Part shown: positions 35,964-44,974 of the stretch, piece after piece | Layout: every line of letters starts with the position of its first letter | How positions within the stretch are numbered: position 1 is the first letter of the stretch | From: Variovorax sp. | GTDB taxonomy: Bacteria; Pseudomonadota; Gammaproteobacteria; Burkholderiales; Burkholderiaceae_C | NCBI GenBank assembly: GCA_004210915.1 | Contig: SEGS01000009.1 | Location: 1 to 61,946, forward strand | Direction: 5' to 3' | DNA length: 61,946 nucleotides | Notes under the pieces: generated by a model | Told to the model about the DNA's origin: nothing | The model's database searches: none | The model's input: only the letters and a program-made list of their open reading frames with translations | Translations under genes and position numbers: made by a program

Positions 35964-36671
35964 TCAGACGCCGAGCAGTTCACTGAGCACCGGCATCTTG
36001 GCGTCGAGTTCCGCGGCGCTGAAGGCTTCGACCATGCGGCCGTGCTCCATGACGTAGAAGCGGTCGGCCAGCGGTGCGGCGAATCGGAAGTTCTGCTCCA
36101 CCATCACGATGGTGTAGCCCTTGCTGCGCAGCGTGTGGATCATCCGTGCCAATGCCTGGACGATCACCGGCGCCAAGCCTTCGGAAATCTCGTCGAGCAG
36201 CAGCAGCTTGGCACCCGTGCGCAAGATGCGCGCGACCGCCAGCATCTGCTGCTCGCCGCCCGACAGCCGCGTGCCCGGGCTGTGGCGCCGCTCGGCGAGG
36301 TTGGGGAACATCTCGTAGATCTCGGGCACCGACATGCCCGGCCCGGCGCCCTTGAGCGTGGGCGGCAGCAGCAGGTTCTCTTCGGCCGAGAGGCTCGCGA
36401 AGATGCCGCGCTCTTCGGGGCAATAGCCGATGCCCAGGTGGGCAATCCGGTGCGTCGCCATGCCGATGGTTTCTTTGCCGTTGACTTCGATGCTGCCCTT
36501 GCGGCTGCCGGTCAGCCCCATGATCGCGCGCAACGTGCTGGTGCGGCCGGCGCCGTTGCGGCCCAGGAGCGTCACGACCTCGCCCGGCTGCACCACCATG
36601 TCGACGCCGTGCAGCACATGCGATTCGCCGTACCAGGCGTTCAGGCCCTTGATCTCCAGAGCGGCCGTCAT
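35964..36671 (-). CDS. livF: ABC ATP-binding protein (LivF type)
   Basis: 235-residue nucleotide-binding subunit of the HAAT importer. Begins LEIKGLNAWYGESHVLHGVD. The Walker A is GRNGAGRTS (near 37-45): the usual Lys is replaced by Arg. Signature LSGGEQQMLAVARIL near 137, Walker B LLLLDEISEGLAP near 157, H-loop MVEQN near 190. The substitution may be tolerated because LivG supplies a normal site, and I believe it recurs in related betaproteobacterial LivF proteins. ATGA-type overlap with livG. Confidence 0.93.
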   Translation of the reverse strand: MTAALEIKGLNAWYGESHVLHGVDMVVQPGEVVTLLGRNGAGRTSTLRAIMGLTGSRKGSIEVNGKETIGMATHRIAHLGIGYCPEERGIFASLSAEENLLLPPTLKGAGPGMSVPEIYEMFPNLAERRHSPGTRLSGGEQQMLAVARILRTGAKLLLLDEISEGLAPVIVQALARMIHTLRSKGYTIVMVEQNFRFAAPLADRFYVMEHGRMVEAFSAAELDAKMPVLSELLGV

Positions 36672-37441
36672 GCGTGTGCACCTTGCAGCTGGCCGTCGGT
36701 CGTGCCCATGTAGGCCTCCATGACCTGCGGGTTCTTCGAGACCTGGGCATACGGCCCTTCGGCCAGCACGGCACCGCGTTGCAGCACGGTGATGGTGTCG
36801 GCGATGGTCGACACCACGCTCATGTTGTGCTCGACCATGAGGATGGTGCGGCCGGCCGACACGCGCTTGATGAGCTCGGCCACGCGGTGCACGTCCTCGT
36901 GGCCCATGCCCTGGGTCGGCTCGTCCAGCAGCATGAGCTCGGGTTCCATCGCCAGCGTGGTGGCGATCTCGAGCGCACGCTTGTGGCCATAGGGCAGGTT
37001 CACGGTCTGCTCGTTGGCCTGGTCTTCCAGGCCGACTTCCGCGAGCAGCGCGCGGGCGCGCGCATCCAGCGGGGCCAGCGATTTCTCGCTCTTCCAGAAG
37101 TGGTACGAGGTGCCGAGCGCGCGCTGCAGACCGAGGCGCACGTTCTCCAGCAGCGTCAGGTGCGGGAACACGGCGGAAATCTGGAACGAGCGGATGATGC
37201 CGCGCCGCGCGATCTGCGCGGGACGCTCACCGGTGATGTCGGTGCCGTTGAACAGGATCGTGCCGGAGGTCGGCTCGAGGAACTTGGTGAGCAGGTTGAA
37301 GCAGGTGGTCTTGCCGGCGCCGTTGGGGCCGATCAGCGCGTGGATCGATCCGCGCACAACCGACAGGTCGACCTTGCTGACAGCGGTGAACCCCTTGAAT
37401 TCCTTGGTCAGCTGACGCGTCTCGAGAATGATGTCGCTCAT
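36668..37441 (-). CDS. livG: ABC ATP-binding protein (LivG type)
   Basis: 257-residue second ATPase. Intact Walker A GPNGAGKTT near 38-46, the LivG-specific RTFQ-like motif IRSFQISAVFPHLTLLENV near 84-102, and GHKRALEIATTLAMEP near 155 in place of a canonical LSGGQ (as in many LivG). Walker B LMLLDEPTQGM and H-loop MVEHNM near 206 follow. First gene of the importer operon; 200 bp separate it from emrB upstream. Confidence 0.93.
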   Translation of the reverse strand: MSDIILETRQLTKEFKGFTAVSKVDLSVVRGSIHALIGPNGAGKTTCFNLLTKFLEPTSGTILFNGTDITGERPAQIARRGIIRSFQISAVFPHLTLLENVRLGLQRALGTSYHFWKSEKSLAPLDARARALLAEVGLEDQANEQTVNLPYGHKRALEIATTLAMEPELMLLDEPTQGMGHEDVHRVAELIKRVSAGRTILMVEHNMSVVSTIADTITVLQRGAVLAEGPYAQVSKNPQVMEAYMGTTDGQLQGAHA

Positions 37442-37573
37442 CTCGCGGTGTCAGCCAGTGCGGCAAAGGAAATATCGGTCATTCGGTCCATCTCGTCGCA
37501 CCACCATGGTTGCGCGGACGGATGTTAGGCGGCTGCCAGCACCGTTCCTACTGGGGCAAATGCCTATGCTGCA

Positions 37574-37586
37574 GTGCAACTTGCAC
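37574..37586. promoter_or_regulatory. 13-bp dyad upstream of livG
   Basis: GTGCAA-C-TTGCAC, six-base perfect arms around one base, 133 bp before the livG start in the 201-bp intergenic region (37442-37642). A candidate operator; no matching promoter elements or linked regulator found. Nothing else recognisable lies in this gap. Confidence 0.35.
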
Positions 37587-37642
37587 CGGTTGCGGACGCG
37601 CCACCGCGCCGACTGTCGTTGGGGCGACAAAGCCCCGCGATG

Positions 37643-39205
37643 TCAGTGCGCGCCGGCCGCCGCATCACTGCCCGCGCCGCCCTTCGCCGGTCGTGCCAGC
37701 CACACGAGCGGAATCAACACGAGGAACAGCAGCGCCGACGCATAGAAGATGTCGTTCGACGCGAGCATGAACGCCTGCTGATCGATCAGCCGGTTGATTT
37801 GCGCCAACGCCTGCGTCGGGCTCAGGCCGCTTGCGGTGAAGCCGGCGATCGCGCTTTGCGCTGCCGGATTGCCGGCAGTCACCGACTCAGCCAATTGCGC
37901 GTGGTGCAGCGCTGCGCGGTTTTCCCACAAGGTCGTCGCGATCGAGGTGCCCATAGCGCCGGCCGTGATGCGCAGAAAGTTCGACAAACCCGACGCCGCC
38001 GGAATGCGGTCGGGCGACAGGCCCGACAGCGTGATCGTCACCAGCGGAATGAAGAAGAACGCCATCGCCACGCCCTGGATGATGGTCGGGATCATGATGG
38101 TGGCGAAGTCGGCCTGCGTATTGAAGTTCGAACGCATCCACAGCACCAGCGCGAAGATCAGGAAGGAGAAGGTCGCATAGCGGCGCGGATCGATCTTGCT
38201 CACGGTCAGCCCGACCAGCGGTGAAAAGAAGATCGCCAGCATGCCGACGGGCGCCATGATCATCCCCGCCTGCGTGGCGGTGTAGCCCATCCACTGCTGC
38301 AGCCACAGCGGCAACAGCACCACGTTGCCGAAGAAGAGCCCATAGGCCACGGCGGTGGCGAACGCACCGGTCCAGAAGTTGCGCCGCTTGAAGAGCGACA
38401 GGTCCACCACCGGATGCTTCTCGGTCAGCTCCCACACCAGGAAAAACGCGAAACCGACCACTGCGATCACCGCCATGGTCACGACCTCGGCCGAATGGAA
38501 CCAGTCGAGCTCCTTGCCCTTGTCGAGCATCAGCTGCAGCGAGCCCACCCACAGCACCAGCAGCGCGAGGCCGATGGTGTCGATCGGCACCTTGTGCGTG
38601 GTGCTTTCGCGCTTGCGGTAGAGCGCCCAGGTGATCGCCGCGGCCGCGAAGCCGACGGGGATGTTGATGTAGAAGATCCACGGCCAGGAGATGTTGTCGG
38701 TGATCCAGCCGCCCAGAAGCGGCCCCATCACGGGCGCGACCAGCGTGGTCATAGACCACATCGCCATCGCGAGCCCGGCCAGCGCCCGCGGATAGCTCGA
38801 CAGCAGCAGCGTTTGCGAGAGCGGAATCATCGGCCCCGCCACGAAGCCCTGCAGCGCGCGAAAGGCAATGAGTGTCGCCATGTTGGGCGCCAGGCCGCAC
38901 AGCAGCGAGCTGAGCATGAACAGGATGATGCTGGCCATGAACAGGCGCACCTGGCCGAAGCGCTGCGTCATGAAGCCGGTCAGCGGCACCGCGATGGCGT
39001 TGGCCACCGCGAAGCTGGTGATGACCCAGACGCCTTGCGTCGAGCTCACGCCCAGGTCGCCCGAGATGGCGGGCAGCGACACGTTCGCGATCGACGAATC
39101 GAGCACGTTCATGAAGGTCGCGGCCGACAAGGCCACGGTGCCCCAGACGCGGGCCGCGCCCGTGAGGGGCGCATGGGTCACATGGGCGGGCGCAGCGCTG
39201 GCCAT
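37643..39205 (-). CDS. emrB: EmrB/QacA-family (DHA2) drug efflux MFS transporter
   Basis: 520 residues, 14 predicted helices. Conserved DHA2 features: DSSIANVSLPAISGDLG near 36-52, QGVWVITSFAVANAIAVPLTGF near 57-78, RFGQVRLF (motif A) near 82, GPMIPLSQTLLL (motif C region) near 122-133. Inner-membrane pump of a tripartite system with the membrane-fusion protein and outer-membrane factor encoded just upstream. Substrates are probably hydrophobic drugs or weak acids. Confidence 0.94.
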   Translation of the reverse strand: MASAAPAHVTHAPLTGAARVWGTVALSAATFMNVLDSSIANVSLPAISGDLGVSSTQGVWVITSFAVANAIAVPLTGFMTQRFGQVRLFMASIILFMLSSLLCGLAPNMATLIAFRALQGFVAGPMIPLSQTLLLSSYPRALAGLAMAMWSMTTLVAPVMGPLLGGWITDNISWPWIFYINIPVGFAAAAITWALYRKRESTTHKVPIDTIGLALLVLWVGSLQLMLDKGKELDWFHSAEVVTMAVIAVVGFAFFLVWELTEKHPVVDLSLFKRRNFWTGAFATAVAYGLFFGNVVLLPLWLQQWMGYTATQAGMIMAPVGMLAIFFSPLVGLTVSKIDPRRYATFSFLIFALVLWMRSNFNTQADFATIMIPTIIQGVAMAFFFIPLVTITLSGLSPDRIPAASGLSNFLRITAGAMGTSIATTLWENRAALHHAQLAESVTAGNPAAQSAIAGFTASGLSPTQALAQINRLIDQQAFMLASNDIFYASALLFLVLIPLVWLARPAKGGAGSDAAAGAH

Positions 39206-39217
39206 GGTTGCGGCCGA

Positions 39218-40546
39218 TCAACCCGGATGGGCTTGCGAGCCCGGCGCATTGCCGGCGACGGGTGACTTGGCAACAGGTGATGCGGCGGCTGCGGGTGTCG
39301 TCACGCGGCCGGCTGAGCGGCCCAGGTTGGCGGCGATGATGCGCCGCACTTCGGCGTCGGCGCCGTCGTCCAGCCGGCTGTAGACCTGCGTCTGCGACAT
39401 CGCGGTGGCGCGCGGCGCATCGGCCAGCATCTTGCCGCCCTTGTCGGTGATGTCGATCTCGGCGTCCATCGACAGGCCCACGCGCAGCGGGCTGCCCTGC
39501 AGTTGCGCCGGGTCGAGCGCAATGCGCACGGGGACGCGCTGCACCACCTTGATCCAGTTGCCCGTGGCGTTCTGGGCGGGCAGCAGCGAGAACGCCGCGC
39601 CCGTGCCCACGCCCAGGCCGGCGACCCGGCCCGTGTACTCGACCTTCTTGCCGTAGAGGTCGGCGGTGAGCTTCACGGGCTGGTCGATGCGGACGTTGCG
39701 CAGCTGGACTTCCTTGAAGTTGGCATCAACCCACAACTGATCGAGCGGCACGATCGACATCATGGGCGTGCCCGCGGCCACGCGCTGGCCCAGCTGCACC
39801 GTGCGCCGAGCGACATAGCCATCGACCGGCGCGGGAAGCGCGACGCGCTGTGTCGCGAGGTAGGCCTCGCGCACCTTGGCGGCTGCCGCCAGCACGCTGG
39901 GGTGCTGCTCGACGCTGGTGCCTTCGGTCAGCGACTGGTTGCTGGCCAGTTGCTCGCGTGCGCCAGCCACACCGGCCTGCGCGGCCGCCAGCGTGCTCTT
40001 CGCATTGGCCAGTTGCGTCTGCGCGTGGTTGAGCTCTTCCTTCGACACCGCACCGTTGCCGGCCAGCGCCTGACGACGGCCCAGGTCGTCCTGCGCACGG
40101 GCCACGTCGCTCTGTGCCCGCACGATGTCCGATTGCCGCAGCGTTACCTGTGCGGCGAGCGAGCCGTTGTTGGCGTAGAGCGTGCGCACCTGGCGCACCG
40201 CTTGCGCGAGCGCCGCTTCTGCCTGGTCGAGCGCGACCTTTGCATCGGCAGGATCGAGCTGCACCAGCGGCTGACCGGCTTTCACGAAGTCGGTGTCGTC
40301 GGCCATGATCGCCATCACGGTGCCGCCGATCTGCGGCGTGATCTGGATCACATTGCCCTGCACATAGGCGTTGTCGGTGCTCTCGTAGTGGCTCGCGACC
40401 TGCCATTCATAGATGCCCCAGCCCGCGCCGACCAGCAGCACGACGGCGCCCAGCGCGGTGAGTGCGCGGCGGCGCTTGGGGTTCGTGGCGGGTCGGTCTG
40501 CCTGGCCAGCGTCGGCCGGGGTGGTGCTTGGGTCAGTGGTGGACAT
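39218..40546 (-). CDS. emrA: EmrA-type membrane-fusion protein
   Basis: 442-residue periplasmic adaptor. A cytoplasmic start and single transmembrane anchor (about 30-46, ALTALGAVVLLVGAGWGIY) are followed by a lipoyl/biotinyl half (YVQGNVIQITPQIGGTV near 62-78) and a long helical hairpin (about 105-210). The second lipoyl half is APVDGYVARRTVQLGQRV near 235, then a beta-barrel domain. The C-terminal Ala/Pro tail is likely disordered. 12 bp upstream of emrB and 30 bp after the outer-membrane factor. Confidence 0.94.
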   Translation of the reverse strand: MSTTDPSTTPADAGQADRPATNPKRRRALTALGAVVLLVGAGWGIYEWQVASHYESTDNAYVQGNVIQITPQIGGTVMAIMADDTDFVKAGQPLVQLDPADAKVALDQAEAALAQAVRQVRTLYANNGSLAAQVTLRQSDIVRAQSDVARAQDDLGRRQALAGNGAVSKEELNHAQTQLANAKSTLAAAQAGVAGAREQLASNQSLTEGTSVEQHPSVLAAAAKVREAYLATQRVALPAPVDGYVARRTVQLGQRVAAGTPMMSIVPLDQLWVDANFKEVQLRNVRIDQPVKLTADLYGKKVEYTGRVAGLGVGTGAAFSLLPAQNATGNWIKVVQRVPVRIALDPAQLQGSPLRVGLSMDAEIDITDKGGKMLADAPRATAMSQTQVYSRLDDGADAEVRRIIAANLGRSAGRVTTPAAAASPVAKSPVAGNAPGSQAHPG

Positions 40547-40576
40547 GGTCGCTTCGCTTCAATCGGAAGGGGGTGT

Positions 40577-42067
40577 TCAGGGGTGCGTGGTGCTGGCGCG
40601 GGGCGCGGTCGCCACGGCGGTGTGGGGCTGCCATCCGCCACCGAGCGCACGGGCCAGCGCCACCTGCACGTCGAGGGCGCGAGCGGCAAGGTCGACGGCC
40701 TGCCGCCGTTGCACCAGCACCGCCGTTTCGGCCGTGAGCACCTGCAGGTAGTTGCCCAGGCCCGCGCGATAGCGCTGCACCGCGATGTCGTACGCGCCTT
40801 CGGCCGCAGCCTGTGCGGCGCGCTGCTCGGTTTGCTGGCGCGCGATCGACTCCGTGCTGGTCAACTGGTCGGCCACATCCCGCACGGCATCGCCCACGGC
40901 CGCGTTGTAGCTTTCGATGGCGGCATCGAGATCGGCCGCCTTGCCGCGCAGGTTGGCGCGCAGGCGCCCGCCTTCGAAGATCGGCAGCCGGACCGCCGGG
41001 CCCACGCCCCACTGCTGGCTGCCCGACTTGATCAGGTTGCCGAAGCCGATGCTGGCCAGGCCCGCGAAGCCGACCAGGTTGATGTTGGGATAGAACTCGG
41101 TGCGAGCGTGCTGCACATCGCTCGTGGCGGCCTCCACACGCCAGCGCGCCGCGGCGATGTCGGCGCGGCGGCCCAGCAAGTCGACTGGCAGCGTCGGCTG
41201 CATGGCCATGGCGCGCAATGTCGACAGCGTCGGGGGCGTCAGCGCCGCGGTGGCATCGGCGCGGCCAACCAGCGCGTCGAGCGCATGGCGCGTGATGGCG
41301 ATCTGCTCGTCGAGCGCCTCGACCTGTTGCCGCGCCTCGGGCAACCCGCCTTCGCTCTGGCGCAGTTCGAGCCGCGTGTCCAGGCCGGCGGCGACCCGGT
41401 CGCGCACCAGGCGCAAGGTCTCTTCGCGTTGTGCGAGCGTGCGCCCGGCCACCACGCGCTGATCGTCCAGACGCGCCCACTGGATGTAGCCGCGCGCCAC
41501 GTTGCTCGCCAGCAGCACGCCCGCTGCGTCGGCGTCGGCCGCAGCGGCGTTGGCAACACCGAGCGCCGCGTCGAGCGACGAACGGTTCTTGCCAAAGAAG
41601 TCGAGCTCCCAGCTGCCGCTCAGCTGCAGGGTGGCGGTGTTGCGGATCGAGCCGCCCAGCGGCGCCGGGTAGATGTAGTTGCCGCTGAACTGCTGGCGCG
41701 TGGCATCGAGCGCGCCCGACAGCTGTGGCCTGCCAGCGGCCTCGGCGATGCCGGTGTGCGCTTGTGCGCGCGACAGGCGCGCCCGCGCGACCTGCAGGTT
41801 GGGATTGCCAGCGACGGCGTGGTCGATCAGCCGGTCGAGCTGCGGATCGCCGAAGGCTCGCCACCATTGCGCATCGACGGCGCTCTGCACACCAGCGACG
41901 GAAGGCGCTGCGGTGCCGACCGTTGGTGCCGGCATCCCGGCATCGCGCAAGGCGGCGTGCGACGCGATGCCACCCATGTCCGCACAGCCGGCCAGAAAAG
42001 TCGACACGGCCATGGCCACCGCGAGCACGGCGCGGCGATGGGATGGAAAAGCCGCAGGATGGGTCAT
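40577..42067 (-). CDS. NodT/OprM-family outer-membrane efflux lipoprotein
   Basis: 496-residue TolC-like channel. Signal peptide with lipobox LAGC (Cys near 28). Two outer-membrane-efflux repeats with long helices; QWWRAFGDPQLDRLIDHAVAGNPNLQVARARL near 66-98 is typical, as is the second repeat near 305-345 (VDLLGRRADIAAARWRVEAA). Start ATG overlaps the marR stop by 4 bp. Completes the tripartite pump. Confidence 0.93.
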   Translation of the reverse strand: MTHPAAFPSHRRAVLAVAMAVSTFLAGCADMGGIASHAALRDAGMPAPTVGTAAPSVAGVQSAVDAQWWRAFGDPQLDRLIDHAVAGNPNLQVARARLSRAQAHTGIAEAAGRPQLSGALDATRQQFSGNYIYPAPLGGSIRNTATLQLSGSWELDFFGKNRSSLDAALGVANAAAADADAAGVLLASNVARGYIQWARLDDQRVVAGRTLAQREETLRLVRDRVAAGLDTRLELRQSEGGLPEARQQVEALDEQIAITRHALDALVGRADATAALTPPTLSTLRAMAMQPTLPVDLLGRRADIAAARWRVEAATSDVQHARTEFYPNINLVGFAGLASIGFGNLIKSGSQQWGVGPAVRLPIFEGGRLRANLRGKAADLDAAIESYNAAVGDAVRDVADQLTSTESIARQQTEQRAAQAAAEGAYDIAVQRYRAGLGNYLQVLTAETAVLVQRRQAVDLAARALDVQVALARALGGGWQPHTAVATAPRASTTHP

Positions 42068-42570
42068 TCTTTTTCCTCGCGTTCGGGCATGGCCTGCGCG
42101 TTGGCCAGGATGCGGCGCAGGTAGCCCTTGAGCTGCTCCCACTCCTCCACGGAAAAACCGGCCAGGTGCTGGTTTTGCACACGGCTGAGCACGTGCGGCA
42201 CCTGCTGCGCGGCGACCCGGCCCTCGTCGGTCAGTTCGATGTTGACGACGCGCCGGTCTTCGAGCGAACGTACGCGGCGGCACAACGCCTTGGCCTCGAG
42301 CCGGTCGAGCAGGCGCGTCATGGCGCCGGTATCGAGCTCGCAAGCGCGGGCCAGCTCGGCGACCGTCGCAGCCTCGCCGCGGTGCAGCTTGTAGAGCGGC
42401 AGCCACTGCGGGTAGGTCGGGCTGCCGGGGTCGCACATCTGCGCGCTGGCGGCCTGCCCGACGTGGGTCACGATGCGTCGCATGAGGTAGCCGATGCTTT
42501 CTTCGGCGCGGTAGCTCTCCGCCCGGTAGAAGTTGGGCACCGCGGTGGACTTGGCAGTCGTCTTGGTCAT
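42064..42570 (-). CDS. MarR-family transcriptional regulator
   Basis: 168 residues with the winged helix-turn-helix VAELARACELDTGAMTRLLDRLEAKALCRRVRSLEDRR (near 70-107). Dimerisation helices lie at both ends. First gene of the pump operon, coupled to the outer-membrane-factor gene by ATGA. Probably represses its own operon through the palindrome in its promoter, and is released by pump substrates (inference from family behaviour). No ribosome-binding site; near-leaderless start. Confidence 0.93.
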   Translation of the reverse strand: MTKTTAKSTAVPNFYRAESYRAEESIGYLMRRIVTHVGQAASAQMCDPGSPTYPQWLPLYKLHRGEAATVAELARACELDTGAMTRLLDRLEAKALCRRVRSLEDRRVVNIELTDEGRVAAQQVPHVLSRVQNQHLAGFSVEEWEQLKGYLRRILANAQAMPEREEKE

Positions 42571-42579
42571 GGGGCACGG

Positions 42580-42608
42580 ATATTACTTGCCATGGCAAAT
42601 ACTGTCAA
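42580..42608 (-). promoter_or_regulatory. marR operon promoter with MarR-box palindrome in the spacer
   Basis: On the minus strand: -35 TTGACA (42608-42603), a 17-bp spacer, and -10 TAATAT (42585-42580), 9 bp before the marR ATG. Inside the spacer TTGCCATGGCAA (42587-42598) is a perfect 12-bp palindrome, with the TTGCC half site known from E. coli marO. Repressor binding would exclude RNA polymerase directly. Confidence 0.85.
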
Positions 42609-42636
42609 GGCGACCTTTGAGACGGCAAGCGCTGGG

Positions 42637-42642
42637 TAAAAT
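42637..42642 (+). promoter_or_regulatory. -10-like TAAAAT 9 bp before an ABC exporter gene
   Basis: TAAAAT lies 9 bp before the ATG at 42652 and there is no ribosome-binding site. A TTGAGA 14 bp further upstream is too close for a good -35. Candidate for a very short or absent leader. Confidence 0.35.
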
Positions 42643-42651
42643 CGGCGCCCT

Positions 42652-44436
42652 ATGGCTTCCCCTCTTTCCGCGCCAGCCGTCAAAGGCTCGCCCAAGTCAC
42701 TGTCGGGGCTGCGCCCTTTCCTTCGTCCCTACAAGTTGCAGATCGGGCTGGCCGCCTTGTTCCTGGTGATGGCCGCCGTCACTACCCTGGTGTTTCCACT
42801 GGCGCTGCGCAGCCTGATCGACGGCGGGCTGGTCACCACCGACCGCGGCGCGCAGACGATGGCGCTGCGCGAGCACTTCCTTGCGCTCTTCGCGGTGGCG
42901 GTCGCGCTCGGCCTGTTCTCGGCCGCGCGCTTTTACACCGTGAGCTGGCTCGGCGAGCGCGTGACAGCCGATCTGCGCAATGCCGTGTACTCGCATGTGC
43001 TGCGGCAGAGTCCGGCTTTCTTCGAGACCACGCAAACTGGCGAAGTGCTTTCGCGCCTGACGGCCGACACCACGCTGGTGCAGACGGTCGTCGGCTCCTC
43101 GCTGAGCATGGGCCTGCGCAATGCGGTGATGGGCGTCGGTGCGCTGGCCATGCTGATCTGGACCAATCCGTACGTGATGGTGCAGGTGCTCGGCATTCTG
43201 GTGCTTGTGGTCCTGCCGAGCATGTGGTTCGGTCGGCGGGTGCGCAAGCTCTCGCGTGCCAGCCAGGACCGCGTGGCCGACTCAAGCGCCATTGCGGCCG
43301 AGGTGCTGAACGCCATCCCCGTGGTGCAGAGCTACACCGCCGAGGCGCGCGAGGCCGACCGCTTCGACACGTCGACCAACGCCGCCTTCCACACCGCTGT
43401 GCGGCGCACCCGGGCGCGCTCGGTGCTGGTCGCCTTCATCATCATCGCCACCTCGGCGGCGTTGCTGTGGGGCCTGTACCAGGGCACGCAGGCCGTGCTG
43501 CGCGGCGACATCACCGCCGGCCATCTGGGCCAGACTGTGGTCTACGTGATCATTCTGGCGAGCGCAGCCGCGGTACTCGGCGAGGTCTACGGCGACCTGC
43601 TGCGCGCGGCCGGCGCCACCGAGCGCCTGATGGAACTGCTGCATGCGCCGCCGGCGATTGCGTCACCCGCTCGTCCGGCAAAGGCGCCGGTGCCGGCCGC
43701 GGGCAGCGCGGTCCGTTTCGAATCGCTGACCTTCCACTACCCGTCGCGCCCGGCCACGCCCGCGCTGCGCGACTTCAGCCTGGACGTCGTGCCGGGCGAA
43801 ACGGTCGCGCTGGTGGGTTCGAGCGGCGCGGGCAAGAGCACCGTGTTCCAACTGCTGCTGCGCTACTACGACCCGCAGCACGGCCAGCTGATGCTGGACG
43901 GCACGCCGCTCGCATCCCTGGCGCTGGGCGACCTGCGCAGCCGCATCGGGTTGGTGCCGCAGGACGCCGTGATTTTCTCCGCCAGTGCCTTCGAGAACAT
44001 CCGCTACGGTCGCCCCGATGCCACAGCCGACGAGGTGCATGCCGCTGCGCGCGCCGCGTTCGCCGACGACTTCCTTCAGGCACTGCCCGAGGGCTACGAC
44101 ACCTTCCTCGGCGAGCGCGGCGTGCGCCTGTCGGGCGGCCAGCGCCAGCGCATCGCGATCGCGCGCGCGATGCTGAAGAACCCGCCGCTGCTGCTGCTCG
44201 ACGAGGCCACCAGCGCGCTCGATGCCGAGAGCGAACGCATGGTGCAGGCAGCGCTGGAATCGGCGATGGACGGCCGCACCACGCTGGTCATCGCGCACCG
44301 GCTGGCCACGGTGCAGAAGGCCGATCGGATCATCGTGCTCGAGCACGGCGCCATCGTCGAGCAAGGCACGCACGCTGCCCTGGTGGCGCAGGGTGGTGTG
44401 TACGCGCGGCTTGCGGCGCTGCAGTTCACTGCGTAG
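42652..44436 (+). CDS. MsbA/LmrA-like ABC exporter (fused permease-ATPase)
   Basis: 594-residue half-transporter. Six transmembrane helices (about 25-320) are followed by an ATPase domain with Walker A GSSGAGKST near 389, Q-loop LVPQDAVIFSAS near 431, signature LSGGQRQRIAIARAML near 493, Walker B LLLLDEATSALD near 515 and H-loop VIAHRL near 548. Works as a homodimer to export lipids or drugs. It is too general to assign to lipid A, and lies divergent from marR with 81 bp between starts, so may share the MarR control region. Confidence 0.9.
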   Translation: MASPLSAPAVKGSPKSLSGLRPFLRPYKLQIGLAALFLVMAAVTTLVFPLALRSLIDGGLVTTDRGAQTMALREHFLALFAVAVALGLFSAARFYTVSWLGERVTADLRNAVYSHVLRQSPAFFETTQTGEVLSRLTADTTLVQTVVGSSLSMGLRNAVMGVGALAMLIWTNPYVMVQVLGILVLVVLPSMWFGRRVRKLSRASQDRVADSSAIAAEVLNAIPVVQSYTAEAREADRFDTSTNAAFHTAVRRTRARSVLVAFIIIATSAALLWGLYQGTQAVLRGDITAGHLGQTVVYVIILASAAAVLGEVYGDLLRAAGATERLMELLHAPPAIASPARPAKAPVPAAGSAVRFESLTFHYPSRPATPALRDFSLDVVPGETVALVGSSGAGKSTVFQLLLRYYDPQHGQLMLDGTPLASLALGDLRSRIGLVPQDAVIFSASAFENIRYGRPDATADEVHAAARAAFADDFLQALPEGYDTFLGERGVRLSGGQRQRIAIARAMLKNPPLLLLDEATSALDAESERMVQAALESAMDGRTTLVIAHRLATVQKADRIIVLEHGAIVEQGTHAALVAQGGVYARLAALQFTA

Positions 44437-44530
44437 TGATCTGGGGGTAGCGCCTTTTCAAGCAGGCGCCGCGCACAACCCGAAGACCCGCCAAAGCGCG
44501 CGTGAACACGCCGCGACGGCCGGGGGCGAA

Positions 44531-44968
44531 CTACTGCAGCGTTTCCTTGAGCACGGCCGGCATCGGCAAGGGCAACACGGCGATCCCTTCGTCGACCAGC
44601 GCCTCGGCCTGTTCGCGCGTGGCCTGCCCCCGGATGCTGCGTTCGGTGGTTTCGCCGTAGTGCATCTTGCGGGCCTCGTCGGCGAAGCGCTCGCCGACGT
44701 CTTCGGTGCGGGCCATGAGCTCGCGCGCGGCGCGCAACCAAAGCGCCTGCGGTGACGCCTCGCCGTCTGCCGAGGGCGCCGACTCGGCGGGCGCCTTCGG
44801 ATGACCGAGGTTGAGCCGCGGCGCGGTAAGCAACTTGACGACGGCCGTGTCGCCACAGACCGGGCAGCCGACCAGTCCGTCGGCAAGTTGCGCTTCGAAC
44901 GCTTCGTTGGACGCAAACCACCCCTCGAAGCCATGGCCATGCGCGCAGCGGAGATCGAGAACCTTCAT
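44531..44968 (-). CDS. DUF1178 family protein
   Basis: 145 residues. N-terminal DLRCAHGHGFEGWFAS near 5-20 and VGCPVCGDTAVVKLLTAPRL near 33-52 form a Cys/His zinc-ribbon-like pair (CAHGH with CPVC). Then a Pro/Ser/Ala linker and a helical C terminus (DVGERFADEARKMHYGE near 90). Family of unknown function, common in proteobacteria. The preceding region carries GATAAT 6 bp before the ATG. The start lies only 7 bp after the Nudix stop, so the two may also be co-transcribed. Confidence 0.88.
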   Translation of the reverse strand: MKVLDLRCAHGHGFEGWFASNEAFEAQLADGLVGCPVCGDTAVVKLLTAPRLNLGHPKAPAESAPSADGEASPQALWLRAARELMARTEDVGERFADEARKMHYGETTERSIRGQATREQAEALVDEGIAVLPLPMPAVLKETLQ

Positions 44969-44974
44969 GCGTGG

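Noticed and set aside
39503..42124. 873-codon forward frame antisense to emrA and the outer-membrane factor
   Set aside because: Arg/His/Gly/Gln-rich low-complexity translation typical of antisense frames in high-GC DNA; the minus-strand pump genes are unmistakable.
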